Assembly: GCF_900142445.1 (NCBI RefSeq)
Contig: NZ_FRAV01000036.1
Location: 1 to 52,024, forward strand
From: Chryseobacterium polytrichastri
GTDB taxonomy: Bacteria > Bacteroidota > Bacteroidia > Flavobacteriales > Weeksellaceae
DNA length: 52,024 nt
Reading direction: 5' to 3'
Positions 15,790 through 23,616 of the stretch are shown here, piece by piece (within the stretch, counting starts at the first letter, position 1; each line of letters opens with the position of its first letter). The notes under the pieces were generated by a model. The model worked only from the letters and a program-made list of their open reading frames with translations, did no database searches and was not told the DNA's origin. The translations under genes were made by a program, and so were the position numbers.

Positions 15790-16612
15790 TGTGAACGTGA
15801 TCTACTTTAAACATCTTCGTTAAGTTATTGGTTACGCTCACCAAATGCTGACTAGAACCCATCATCATGTCATTGGTAGACGTCAAAGTAAGCGGAGTTT
15901 CTCCACTCAAATACTGATTAAGGTCTGCCAAAATATGAATAGAAGGCGTAATGGCATTGGTAACTCTTGCCGTCGTCGGAAGATTCAACGTAACTTCTCG
16001 GTAAAGATTAGGGGTGTTATTCGCTCCGGTGTTCCCCATGTTTCCGGTGTGATTCATAAATTCTGTAGTAGGAGAACTTGTTCCATATTTCCCTTCCAGT
16101 TTTACAAAAACATAACCTGCTGCCCAAGACCATGACATTCCTTTTTGCTTGGCCTTATTCCAAAATTCTGCCTGCCCGTCTTGTCCCAGCAGATAAGCAT
16201 TTTGGCTAATTCCCAATCCGAATTTTATTTTTTTATAATTGTTTTTTGGAATTCCATTGAGGTTGAGGTAAATAATTCCAGCCACAGCATCCGCTTGATC
16301 CACGATAAAAGCGCCTTTGTCAGGATTATTTTCATTGTATTTAAACTCGTTTCCGTTTTCATCAAATAAACTGATGTTGCTCACTACATATTTTAAAGCA
16401 GAAAACTGATGCTTTTGTCCTTGCGAAGACGTTTGAGTGGTTTGATTTAAAACAATATCTCCCAAATTATTAAATCCGTTTTCAAATTTTATCTGAAGAT
16501 TCCCCGGTGTTTCATTGGTTGAATCGTCGTTGTCATCATTATTTCGACAAGAAGTTAAAGTGAATAAAGTAATAACAATACAGAATAATGATAAAAATTT
16601 ATAAATTTTCAT
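15782..16612 (-). CDS. mbnP: MbnP family copper-binding lipoprotein
   Basis: The protein is about 276 residues from the ATG at 16612, which begins an SPII signal peptide with lipobox LTSC. The frame is open 57 bases further upstream but that part is not signal-like. Landmarks of the MbnP family are an N-terminal strand LQIKFENGFNN, then HQFSALKYVVSNISLFDENG, and the Trp-rich motif GMSWSWAAGYVFVKLEG. The tryptophan oxidised to kynurenine by MbnH is expected among the conserved tryptophans. The protein is periplasmic or surface-anchored and is thought to bind copper. No methanobactin precursor gene is visible nearby. The 198-bp tandem repeat lies directly upstream. Confidence 0.85.
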   Translation of the reverse strand: MKIYKFLSLFCIVITLFTLTSCRNNDDNDDSTNETPGNLQIKFENGFNNLGDIVLNQTTQTSSQGQKHQFSALKYVVSNISLFDENGNEFKYNENNPDKGAFIVDQADAVAGIIYLNLNGIPKNNYKKIKFGLGISQNAYLLGQDGQAEFWNKAKQKGMSWSWAAGYVFVKLEGKYGTSSPTTEFMNHTGNMGNTGANNTPNLYREVTLNLPTTARVTNAITPSIHILADLNQYLSGETPLTLTSTNDMMMGSSQHLVSVTNNLTKMFKVDHVHND

Positions 16613-16654
16613 TGTTGATTTTTTAAGTTGATTTTTTGAAATAGAAATATGAGT

Positions 16655-17041
16655 TGAATGAAAGAACATTCAATTTTCTCTTACCGCAAAAGACACAAAA
16701 GTTTTAACACTGTAGAATTTTAAAGTGAATACTTAACGCTTGAAAAGAACACTCAAGTTTTGAGAAAATCTTTGATTTTCATCTTTTGTGAACTTATTTT
16801 ACGTAGGATTTAAACAGAAGCTTTTGTAACTTTTTTGAAAAAAAAATATATCTGAATGAAAGAACATTCAATTTTCTCTAACCGCAAAAGGCACAAAAGC
16901 TTTAACACTTTAGAATTTTAAAGTGAATACTTAACGCTTGAAAAGAACACTCAAGTTTTGAGAAAATCTTTGATTTTCATCTTATGTGTGAACTTATTTT
17001 ACGTAAGATTTAAACAGAAGCTTTTGTAACTTTTGTGGTTA
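16655..17041. repeat. tandem pair of MITE-like repeats with inverted termini
   Basis: Two nearly identical copies of about 180 bp begin at 16655 and 16853, offset by 198 bp at the left and 200 bp at the right. I count about eight differences by eye. The second copy is bounded by TAACCGCAAAAGGCACAAAAG (21 bases at 16879-16899, one over a short motif's length) and its near-complement ending at 17041, so it has terminal inverted repeats of about 24 bp. Inside is a perfect hairpin, GAAAATC-TTT-GATTTTC. No open frame of note is present. It fills the gap between the SOD/small-protein genes and mbnP. Confidence 0.8.
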
Positions 17042-17064
17042 AAATAAGATTTGAAAAAATTAAC

Positions 17065-17433
17065 TTAAAAAACCGGTGGTCTGAAAATAGAGGGTAAAAA
17101 CAGAAAAGAATAGTCTGCTTTGTAGGAAAATTTGAAATCAAAAAGAGATATTTTCTCTGTGTTTTGAATTTCTGCAATGTCAGGAAGAATATAAATATCC
17201 AATAATTTCTGTCCTGAATTTTTTGTTTTGTTTAAAGGTGAAGAATCGGTATCATTTGTTTTTGCAAGCTCTTTGCTCAGGTAACATTTTCCGTTACAGT
17301 GAAGCTCGGGTTTGCTTTTGTTGATACATAAAACATTCGATATATAATCATAATTTACAGCATACTCCACCAATGGTACCAGAGGTCTGAATACCACAAA
17401 TAAAGTGAGAAATATGCTGCAAATTAAGTTCAT
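17065..17433 (-). CDS. small exported C-x3-C protein, IFRPP C-terminus (copy B)
   Basis: I do not recognise a named family. The 122-residue protein has a hydrophobic N-terminus (about 1-25), then NYDYI (28-32), Cys36, and the motif C46-NGK-C50-Y followed by KELAKT. It ends in SIFRPPVF. A paralogue at 19379-19741 has its three cysteines at exactly the same residue numbers. The gene starts 3 bp after the superoxide dismutase gene, so they are one operon. Export to the periplasm and metal binding or thiol redox by the C-x3-C pair are inferences. A copper-related role is suggested by the SCO, MbnP and MbnH genes nearby. Confidence 0.75.
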   Translation of the reverse strand: MNLICSIFLTLFVVFRPLVPLVEYAVNYDYISNVLCINKSKPELHCNGKCYLSKELAKTNDTDSSPLNKTKNSGQKLLDIYILPDIAEIQNTEKISLFDFKFSYKADYSFLFLPSIFRPPVF

Positions 17434-17436
17434 GAA

Positions 17437-18111
17437 TTATTTCTTGCTTATTGCATCTTCATATCTTTGGCTTACTGATTTCCAGTTAAGCACATTCCAG
17501 ATCGCGGTAAGATAATCTGCTCTTTTGTTTTGATATTTCAAATAATAAGCGTGCTCCCAAACATCAATTCCTAAAATTGGAGTTCCTTTTTCCTCTACAA
17601 CATCCATTAAAGGATTATCCTGATTTGGTGTTGATGAAACGAATAATTTTCCGTTTTTATCTACAGAAAGCCAAGCCCATCCAGAACCAAAACGGTCTGC
17701 TCCAGCTTTAGCAATTTTTTCTTTGAAAGCATCCATGCTTCCGAAACTTTCAGTAATTGCTTTAGCTAATTTTGCTGAAGGCTGTGTATTTTTTTCAGGG
17801 GTAAGCATTGTCCAGAAAAGCTCGTGGTTGTAATGTCCACCCGCATTATTTCTTACAGCAGGAGTAGATTTCGAAGCTTGAGAAAGAATCTGAAATAAGG
17901 TTTGCTTTTCCTGTGGAGTTCCCGCAATGGCTTTATTCAAATTAGCCACATACGCTGCAGCATGTTTTGAATAATGAATCTCCATTGTCTGAGCATCGAT
18001 AGAACCTTCCAACGCATTGTATGCATACGGTAAAGGCGTCTGTTTAAACTGTGCAAACGCAAACTGCGCCGCAAAAACTGCACTTAGAGCAGCTATTTTC
18101 ATAATCTTCAT
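17437..18111 (-). CDS. exported Mn-type superoxide dismutase
   Basis: This 224-residue protein is a Fe/Mn superoxide dismutase with an added signal peptide (residues 1-20, ending AFA). The metal ligands are visible: His46 in MEIHYSKH, His96 in GGHYNHELFW, and Asp and His in DVWEHAYY. The pairs Gly-Gly before HYNH and NQD in the C-terminal half are typical of the Mn-type rather than the Fe-type. A periplasmic location is unusual for Mn-type enzymes but not unknown in Bacteroidota. The small C-x3-C protein gene follows at 3 bp, and the SCO gene precedes at 83 bp. Together they suggest defence against superoxide in a metal-handling envelope compartment. Confidence 0.93.
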   Translation of the reverse strand: MKIMKIAALSAVFAAQFAFAQFKQTPLPYAYNALEGSIDAQTMEIHYSKHAAAYVANLNKAIAGTPQEKQTLFQILSQASKSTPAVRNNAGGHYNHELFWTMLTPEKNTQPSAKLAKAITESFGSMDAFKEKIAKAGADRFGSGWAWLSVDKNGKLFVSSTPNQDNPLMDVVEEKGTPILGIDVWEHAYYLKYQNKRADYLTAIWNVLNWKSVSQRYEDAISKK

Positions 18112-18194
18112 AACGTTTTGTTTTTGTGGTTAAACAATATTATCTTTTGAGATGGAAGTTACTAAGTATTAATTACTTCAATCTTTTTACTTAT

Positions 18195-18878
18195 TTATTT
18201 TAACAACTTCTTGATATCCTCTATCAAAATTTCTCTGTCAGGGTGATATTTGCCCGTCAATTTTGGAACCTTTCCCTCTGCATCCTCATAATTCAAACCA
18301 GAATAATATAAAATCGGCATATTATCCTTATTGTATCTGCATCGAATATTTCCTTCTTGGTCTACGAGAGCAATCATTCCACTATGGTTAAGATTTTCTC
18401 CTTCATCTTCTTTGTCACCTACATAAATATTGAATTGATCAGCCACCTTGCCAATATAATCTCTGTTCCCTGTTAAGAAATGCCAGTTGGGAGATTTCAC
18501 TCCAATCCTTTTTGCGTGTTGCTTCAATAATTCGGGAGTATCATTTTCCGGATCTATACTTATAGAAACAATTCCAAAATCAGGATTATTAATCTCATCT
18601 TCAATCGCTCTCATATTGCTGTTCATCACAGGGCAAATGGTAGGACATCTGCTGAAGAAAAACTCCACCAAATATACTTTTCCAAGCATATCTTTATTCG
18701 TGATTTTCTTGTTGTTTTGATCAGTCAGTTCAAAATTAGGAACCTTCATTACCGTGTAAAGGCTCTTTTTAAAATAACTCATTCCGACCCCGATACCCAA
18801 GAAAAGTAAAGCAATAATAGCAAGCGGAATAATTACTTTTCGCTTTGCACTTTTATTGGTCTTATTATTTTTGGACAT
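18195..18878 (-). CDS. SCO1/SenC family copper chaperone
   Basis: The protein is 227 residues from the ATG at 18878, which has AGAGAAG just before it. The longer frame to 18920 is not used because it would begin deep inside the upstream gene. One N-terminal membrane anchor (about 15-35) is followed by a thioredoxin-like domain. Copper ligands of SCO proteins are present: C78-PTI-C82 and His165 in NLNHSGM. SCO proteins deliver copper to the CuA site of cytochrome oxidase or act as thiol reductants in the periplasm. The start overlaps the end of the YHS-domain gene by 14 bp, so the two are co-translated. Confidence 0.93.
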   Translation of the reverse strand: MSKNNKTNKSAKRKVIIPLAIIALLFLGIGVGMSYFKKSLYTVMKVPNFELTDQNNKKITNKDMLGKVYLVEFFFSRCPTICPVMNSNMRAIEDEINNPDFGIVSISIDPENDTPELLKQHAKRIGVKSPNWHFLTGNRDYIGKVADQFNIYVGDKEDEGENLNHSGMIALVDQEGNIRCRYNKDNMPILYYSGLNYEDAEGKVPKLTGKYHPDREILIEDIKKLLK

Positions 18879-19140
18879 ACTTCTCTGGATTTTTTTTGAA
18901 TTCGTCCTTACAGTAAGCACTGCAAAAACCGTACGTTTTATTTTTATACACCGCTGTATCCTTCATGCCATCTTCAGTTTTCATATGGCAAATTGGATCT
19001 TCTGCGTTGGCAAATTTCGTGCTTTTAGCATTTGATTTTGAAGAGGCAGTACTCTTTTTATGCTTTACCTTAGGGACTTCCTGAGCACAAGACAATAGTG
19101 ATATAGACAGAAATGCTGTCAAAATTATTTTTGATTTCAT
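18865..19140 (-). CDS. YHS domain lipoprotein
   Basis: This 91-residue lipoprotein has lipobox LLSC (Cys18). A basic, Ser-rich linker (about 21-43) leads to a YHS domain: DPICHM (Cys51), TYGFCSAYC (Cys73 and Cys77) and FKKNPEKYV. YHS domains bind metals such as copper and are often found next to metal-transport proteins. The last 14 bases overlap the start of the SCO gene, implying joint function, perhaps handing copper to SCO in the periplasm. That hand-over is inference. Confidence 0.88.
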   Translation of the reverse strand: MKSKIILTAFLSISLLSCAQEVPKVKHKKSTASSKSNAKSTKFANAEDPICHMKTEDGMKDTAVYKNKTYGFCSAYCKDEFKKNPEKYVQK

Positions 19141-19378
19141 TTTAAATTAAATTGAAATTAATGTTAGTATTGAATGAAATTGATTAAGATTTAAACTAAA
19201 TTTAATCATAAGCCTAGTTTGAACCATTAAGAATATTGAAGAAGGTAAGATTAATTAAGAAAATCATGTTGACTTTTAAGCATTCAAATTAAAGCGAAGC
19301 TATCCTTAATACTCTTAAAGACTTCATTAAAACTTAACGGTTGGAAATTAACTGTAAATTTTAGTCTAAAAATAAAAC

Positions 19379-19741
19379 TTATGCTAAAGGAGGACGGAAT
19401 ATTCGGGATGAATATTCTGATATATGGAAATTAATGACACCTGAGTCAGGAATTCCTATTGAAATATCTGATAGGTTTTTATTGGAGAATGAAAGAATTT
19501 CGTTGGATAAAAAAACATCTAATCCCGCGATTTTAATATTTTGAGAATTGTTTGATTGCTTTTCTGTTTTTGCTAATTCTTTTTCGACATAGCATTTTCC
19601 TTTACATGTAGATTGAGGAACGTTTCTGTTTTCACAAAGATTTTTTACGATGTAATCATAGTTTATCGCATAATTCAGCAATGGCAAAACAGGTCGTAAT
19701 GCAATGGTGAAAATAACGAATATGGAAATGAAAAACTTCAA
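19379..19741 (-). CDS. small exported C-x3-C protein, IFRPP C-terminus (copy A)
   Basis: This 120-residue paralogue of the 17065-17433 protein has Cys36, Cys46 and Cys50 at identical positions in LCENR and TCKGKCYVEKELAKT, and ends RIFRPPLA. No ATG is available: the start is TTG at 19741, supported by a stop codon just upstream, by equal length to the paralogue, and by the -7 box at 19759-19766. That box leaves a leader of only about ten bases. It should be exported through its hydrophobic N-terminus. It lies between the P-type ATPase and the YHS/SCO genes. Function unknown; metal or thiol chemistry is suggested by the cysteines. Confidence 0.7.
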   Translation of the reverse strand: MKFFISIFVIFTIALRPVLPLLNYAINYDYIVKNLCENRNVPQSTCKGKCYVEKELAKTEKQSNNSQNIKIAGLDVFLSNEILSFSNKNLSDISIGIPDSGVINFHISEYSSRIFRPPLA

Positions 19742-19758
19742 TGATCAATTCTGTTCTA

Positions 19759-19766
19759 CAAATATA
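19759..19766 (-). promoter_or_regulatory. Bacteroidota -7 box of small Cys protein gene (copy A)
   Basis: The minus strand reads TATATTTG, matching TAnnTTTG, 17 bp before the TTG start codon. The predicted transcript has almost no leader. Confidence 0.5.
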
Positions 19767-19850
19767 CTACTGAAATTTGTTTTTATGATTGATTTATGAT
19801 GAAAGTCATTTTTCTGGTTGGTGATTGTTTGTTGATGAAAGATTTTAATT

Positions 19851-19953
19851 TCCCACGGATTACACAGATTTTACAGATGATTGCGTATAATCTTTAAGTT
19901 TAATTAAATAAAATATGCATAAACATCTGTGAAAATCTGTGTAATCCGTGGGA
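19851..19953. repeat. palindromic intergenic repeat, copy 1
   Basis: TCCCACGGATTACACAGATT begins a 29-base left arm (19851-19879), and its complement ends the element at 19953, with one inserted base. A loop of about 44 AT-rich bases lies between. A more diverged copy occurs at 36118-36192. It could fold as a long hairpin between the P-type ATPase and the small Cys gene, and resembles dispersed palindromes seen in flavobacterial genomes. Confidence 0.75.
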
Positions 19954-19961
19954 GACAATTT

Positions 19962-21914
19962 TTAAAACTTCATTTTCTGAATTCTAACAGCATTTAAAAT
20001 AGCGAGTAAAGCTACACCAACATCGGCAAAAACGGCTTCCCACATAGTAGCTAATCCTCCAGCTCCCAATACTAAAACAACCGCTTTTACTGCAAATGCA
20101 AGAATGATATTCTGCCAAACGATTTTTTTTGTCTGCTTTCCAATATTGATAGCCATTGGAATTTTGCTCGGCATATCGTCTTGGATTACGACGTCTGCTG
20201 TTTCAATCGTAGCATCACTTCCCAGTCCGCCCATTGCGATTCCTACATCGCTTAACGCAACAACTGGCGCATCATTTACTCCATCACCTACAAAAGCTAC
20301 AGTTTGATTTCTCGCTTTGATCTCTTTTACTTTATTCACCTTATCTTCGGGAAGTAAGTCTCCAAAAGCATTTTGAATCCCCAATTGATCTGCCACAAAT
20401 TTCACCACTGAAGTTTTGTCTCCACTCAACATGGTGGTTTGTACATTCAATGCTTTTAATTTATCTATCGTTAATTGAGCATCCGCTTTGATGGAATCTG
20501 CAATTGTAAGATACCCTACAAATTGTTTATCATAAGCAATGGCAATCAACGTATACACAATATTGTCAGGTTTGATGTCGTATTTGATATTGAACTTATC
20601 CAATAACTTAAAATTTCCTACCAATAAATCTTTCCCGTTGATCGTTGCTTTTAAGCCATGACCCGCAATTTCTTCCACATTTTCTAATTGAATAGAATGA
20701 TCAATCTCTCCTACAAAATCATGAATCGCTGTTGCAACAGGATGAGAACTCTTACTTTCTAAGGCATTGACAAATTTTAGGATTTCATCTTTATTGAATT
20801 CAGTTTTAAAATCAACTTCCTGGACTTTAAAAACACCTTCCGTCATGGTTCCGGTTTTGTCCATAACCACATTTTGAACATTCGCCAAAACATCTAAAAA
20901 GTTGCTTCCTTTAAATAAAATTCCGTTTCGGCTGCCCGCTCCAATTCCACCAAAATACCCTAATGGAATGGAGATCACCAAAGCACACGGACAAGAGATT
21001 ACCAAGAATACCAATGCTCTGTACAACCAATCTCTAAACTGATAATCGGCTACAAAAAAATAAGGTAACAACGTAATTCCGATTGCCAAAAACACAACAA
21101 TTGGTGTATACACTTTGGCGAATTTTCTTATAAATAATTCGGTCGGAGCTTTTTGAGCGGTTGCATTTTGAACCATCTCCAAAATTTTGCTCAGCTTGCT
21201 ATCTTTATATGCCGTTGTTACTTTTACCTGACTCACCGTATTGAGATTGATCATTCCCGCTAATACCGTTTCTCCTTTTATTTTGGTATCCGGTTTACTT
21301 TCTCCGGTAAGCGCAGAAGTATTAAATGAGGCTTTTTCAGACAGCAATTCACCGTCCAGTCCAAGTTTTTCACCAGATTTTAACTGAATGATTTCTCCAA
21401 TATTTACCTTTTCTGCTTTTACAATTTCAGGTTTTCCATCTTTCAAAATGGTAACCTCATCGGGACGCTGATCGAGTAAAGATTTGATATTACTTTTTGC
21501 TCTGGTCACCGCCATCGCCTGAAAAACTTCGCCCACAGAATAGAAAAGCATTACAGCAACCCCCTCAGGATATTCTCCTATTGAAAAAGCACCTACGGTT
21601 GCAATTCCCATTAAGAAAAACTCTGAAAACACATCGCCTTTAGTGATGCTTCCGTACGCTTCTTTTAATACAGGAAGTCCTACCGGAATATAAGCAATCA
21701 GGTACCAAACTAAGCGAACCCAGCCTGTGAACCAACTGGTTTTAATATAATTATCTAAAGCAATTCCTATTAATAATAAAGAAAAAGAGATGATCGCAGG
21801 AAGGAACATCTGAAACGTAGATTGATCTCCTGTATCATGAGAATGGTCGTGGTCGTGACCTTCATGACTATGATTGTGCTCTTTTTTCGGTTTTGTACTG
21901 CAACACTCTTCCAT
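19962..21914 (-). CDS. heavy-metal translocating P1B-type ATPase (Zn/Cd/Pb-like)
   Basis: This 650-residue pump has the SCPCALVIS membrane motif (Cys-Pro-Cys near residues 307-309), the phosphorylation site DKTGTMTEG (Asp near 349), the SSHPVA nucleotide-site motif and GDGVNDAPVV. The N-terminus lacks a heavy-metal-associated ferredoxin-like domain. Instead it starts MEECCSTKP and has a His-rich tail (HNHSHEGHDHDHSHD), which favours zinc or cadmium. It exports divalent metal from cytoplasm to periplasm. It is the last gene of the RND-adaptor-Fur operon, 45 bp after fur, so cytoplasmic and trans-envelope efflux are encoded together. Zn/Cd specificity is inferred from the His tail and operon. 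Confidence 0.93.
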   Translation of the reverse strand: MEECCSTKPKKEHNHSHEGHDHDHSHDTGDQSTFQMFLPAIISFSLLLIGIALDNYIKTSWFTGWVRLVWYLIAYIPVGLPVLKEAYGSITKGDVFSEFFLMGIATVGAFSIGEYPEGVAVMLFYSVGEVFQAMAVTRAKSNIKSLLDQRPDEVTILKDGKPEIVKAEKVNIGEIIQLKSGEKLGLDGELLSEKASFNTSALTGESKPDTKIKGETVLAGMINLNTVSQVKVTTAYKDSKLSKILEMVQNATAQKAPTELFIRKFAKVYTPIVVFLAIGITLLPYFFVADYQFRDWLYRALVFLVISCPCALVISIPLGYFGGIGAGSRNGILFKGSNFLDVLANVQNVVMDKTGTMTEGVFKVQEVDFKTEFNKDEILKFVNALESKSSHPVATAIHDFVGEIDHSIQLENVEEIAGHGLKATINGKDLLVGNFKLLDKFNIKYDIKPDNIVYTLIAIAYDKQFVGYLTIADSIKADAQLTIDKLKALNVQTTMLSGDKTSVVKFVADQLGIQNAFGDLLPEDKVNKVKEIKARNQTVAFVGDGVNDAPVVALSDVGIAMGGLGSDATIETADVVIQDDMPSKIPMAINIGKQTKKIVWQNIILAFAVKAVVLVLGAGGLATMWEAVFADVGVALLAILNAVRIQKMKF

Positions 21915-21959
21915 AACTGAATAATTTTAATCAAAATTAGGTCTAAACTTAATGCAATA

Positions 21960-22379
21960 CTATTGCAAACTTTCCAAACAATTTTCACAGATTCCTTTGG
22001 CAAAAAGCCTGATCTCATCAATCCTGAAATTCGTCTGAACATTTTCAGGAAAAGAAATATCTTCTTTACAGGTGGTCTGTTTACAAATCTTACAGTAAAA
22101 ATGAAGATGCCAGTCTTTATGCGTACTTTCATCGCATCCATCGTGACAAAGCTTATATTTTGTCGTGGTATTTTCCTGTATGCTGTGAACAATTCCTTTT
22201 TCTTCAAAAGTTTTTAATGTTCGATAAATTGTAGTTCGGTCGGCATTATCAAAATAATTTTCAATTTCTGACAATGACAAAGCAGCTTCCTGAGAACTCA
22301 AAAAATCATACACCAAAATCCTCATGCTTGTAGGCTTGGTATTTTTATCTATTAATTTATTTTCAATGTCTTTTTTCAT
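21960..22379 (-). CDS. Fur family transcriptional regulator
   Basis: This 139-residue Fur-family protein has a winged helix with LSLSEIENYFDNADRTTIYR, then TLKTFEEKGIVHSI. A metal-binding half follows with KDWHLHFYCKICKQTTC and CENC, forming the two-CxxC structural zinc site. The H-x-H pair would be the sensory site. It lies 12 bp behind the adaptor gene and 45 bp before the P-type ATPase gene, in an efflux operon. Fur and Zur proteins usually repress uptake, so this placement is odd. It may sense zinc or a related metal and act on this operon, but no clear Fur box was found near the operon promoter. Confidence 0.9.
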   Translation of the reverse strand: MKKDIENKLIDKNTKPTSMRILVYDFLSSQEAALSLSEIENYFDNADRTTIYRTLKTFEEKGIVHSIQENTTTKYKLCHDGCDESTHKDWHLHFYCKICKQTTCKEDISFPENVQTNFRIDEIRLFAKGICENCLESLQ

Positions 22380-22391
22380 AATATTTGAAAA

Positions 22392-23615
22392 TTAATGTTC
22401 ATGTTCTCCAGAGTTTGTAAGCTTAGCATTAATAAAAAACGCTCCTTTTGTTGCGATTTTTGTGCCTTCCGGAATAGATTTCACAGGCGTAATTGCTGTA
22501 TACCCCATTTCTGAAGTTCCTTTTACCACTTCTATCCTCTCAAAGTTAACGGTTTTTTCATTGTGTTTCTCCTGAGATTTTTCATCTTTATGATCTTCTG
22601 TCTTTTTATCACTCACAAGAAAAATATAGTCTTTCCCGTCAGCACTTGTAATGGCTGTGTTCGGCACTGCAGACATTAATTTATTATCTAAACTTATTAC
22701 CGCAGTAGCATTCATTCCATCAATCAAACCGTTTTTATTTCCTTTCACTTTACAATGAATCGGAATGGTTTTACTTTGATTTTCAAAAGCTGTTCCAATG
22801 CTGTATACCTCAGCGTCATATTCTTCTACCGGATTATTAGTTAACGTAAAATGAATTTTCTGTCCCACTTTTATCGACGGTAAATCTTTTTCAAAAACCT
22901 GTAAATCGAGATGCAAAGAACTGTTGTCAACAATTTCTGCAACAGGTGATGAAACATTAATATAACTTCCAATCTGTAATAAAATATTACTGATTGTCCC
23001 GCTAATTGGCGCTGTAACAGCAAGTCCGGATCTTAAGTTTTGGTTGGAAACATTTCCAGGGCTGATTCCCATCATCTGAATCTGTCTTTGCAAAGAAGCT
23101 CTTTTTGTTCTTAACGTTTTTAACTCTGCATCCGCATTTTGTAGATTTTTTTTAGCTCCGGCATCGTTATCGAAAAGTTCTCTCTGTCTTCTGTATTCCT
23201 GTTCTGCAAAAGTGATTCTGCTTCCTGTTGTTAAATAATCTTCCTGCAATTGAATGAACTCAGGGTTGGCAATCGTAGCAATTACCTGCCCTTTTTTTAC
23301 AAAATCTCCGACCTGAACATTCAATGTCTTAATGACGCCTCCATATAAAGAAGTTGCACTGGCTTTATTATTATTGGGAACACTCAATCCTCCATTGGCT
23401 TTAACGACAGAAGTAAGCTCTTTCATTTCAATTTGTCCTAACGAAATCCCCACCGCATTCATTTGCTCTTGCGTGAGTTCTGCAAGCTCCGAACTTTCAT
23501 GTTCTGAATGTTCTTCAGTTTTCTCTTTTGGTTCTTCTTTCTTTTCAGATTTCCCACAACTCGTTAGAAATAATGACAGAAGAATAAGTATGATGATATT
23601 AAATTTGAATTTCAT
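22392..23615 (-). CDS. czcB: RND efflux periplasmic adaptor (CzcB-like)
   Basis: This 407-residue membrane-fusion lipoprotein has lipobox LTSC. A Glu/His-rich linker (EEPKEKTEEHSEHESSE) follows, then a biotinyl-lipoyl-like segment GGVIKTLNVQVGDFVKKGQV, a coiled-coil hairpin (about 130-190), and a beta-barrel region ending TNSGEHEH. A second charged insertion (TEDHKDEKSQEKHNEK) lies near residue 340. It links the inner-membrane RND pump to the outer-membrane channel, which here is fused to the pump. Its start is one base after the stop of the pump gene. The acidic and His-rich stretches may bind metal in the periplasm. Confidence 0.92.
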   Translation of the reverse strand: MKFKFNIIILILLSLFLTSCGKSEKKEEPKEKTEEHSEHESSELAELTQEQMNAVGISLGQIEMKELTSVVKANGGLSVPNNNKASATSLYGGVIKTLNVQVGDFVKKGQVIATIANPEFIQLQEDYLTTGSRITFAEQEYRRQRELFDNDAGAKKNLQNADAELKTLRTKRASLQRQIQMMGISPGNVSNQNLRSGLAVTAPISGTISNILLQIGSYINVSSPVAEIVDNSSLHLDLQVFEKDLPSIKVGQKIHFTLTNNPVEEYDAEVYSIGTAFENQSKTIPIHCKVKGNKNGLIDGMNATAVISLDNKLMSAVPNTAITSADGKDYIFLVSDKKTEDHKDEKSQEKHNEKTVNFERIEVVKGTSEMGYTAITPVKSIPEGTKIATKGAFFINAKLTNSGEHEH

Positions 23616-23616
23616 T

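Noticed and set aside
16879..17041. Tandem repeat considered as a CRISPR array.
   Set aside because: Only two long copies with no spacers of even length and no cas genes.
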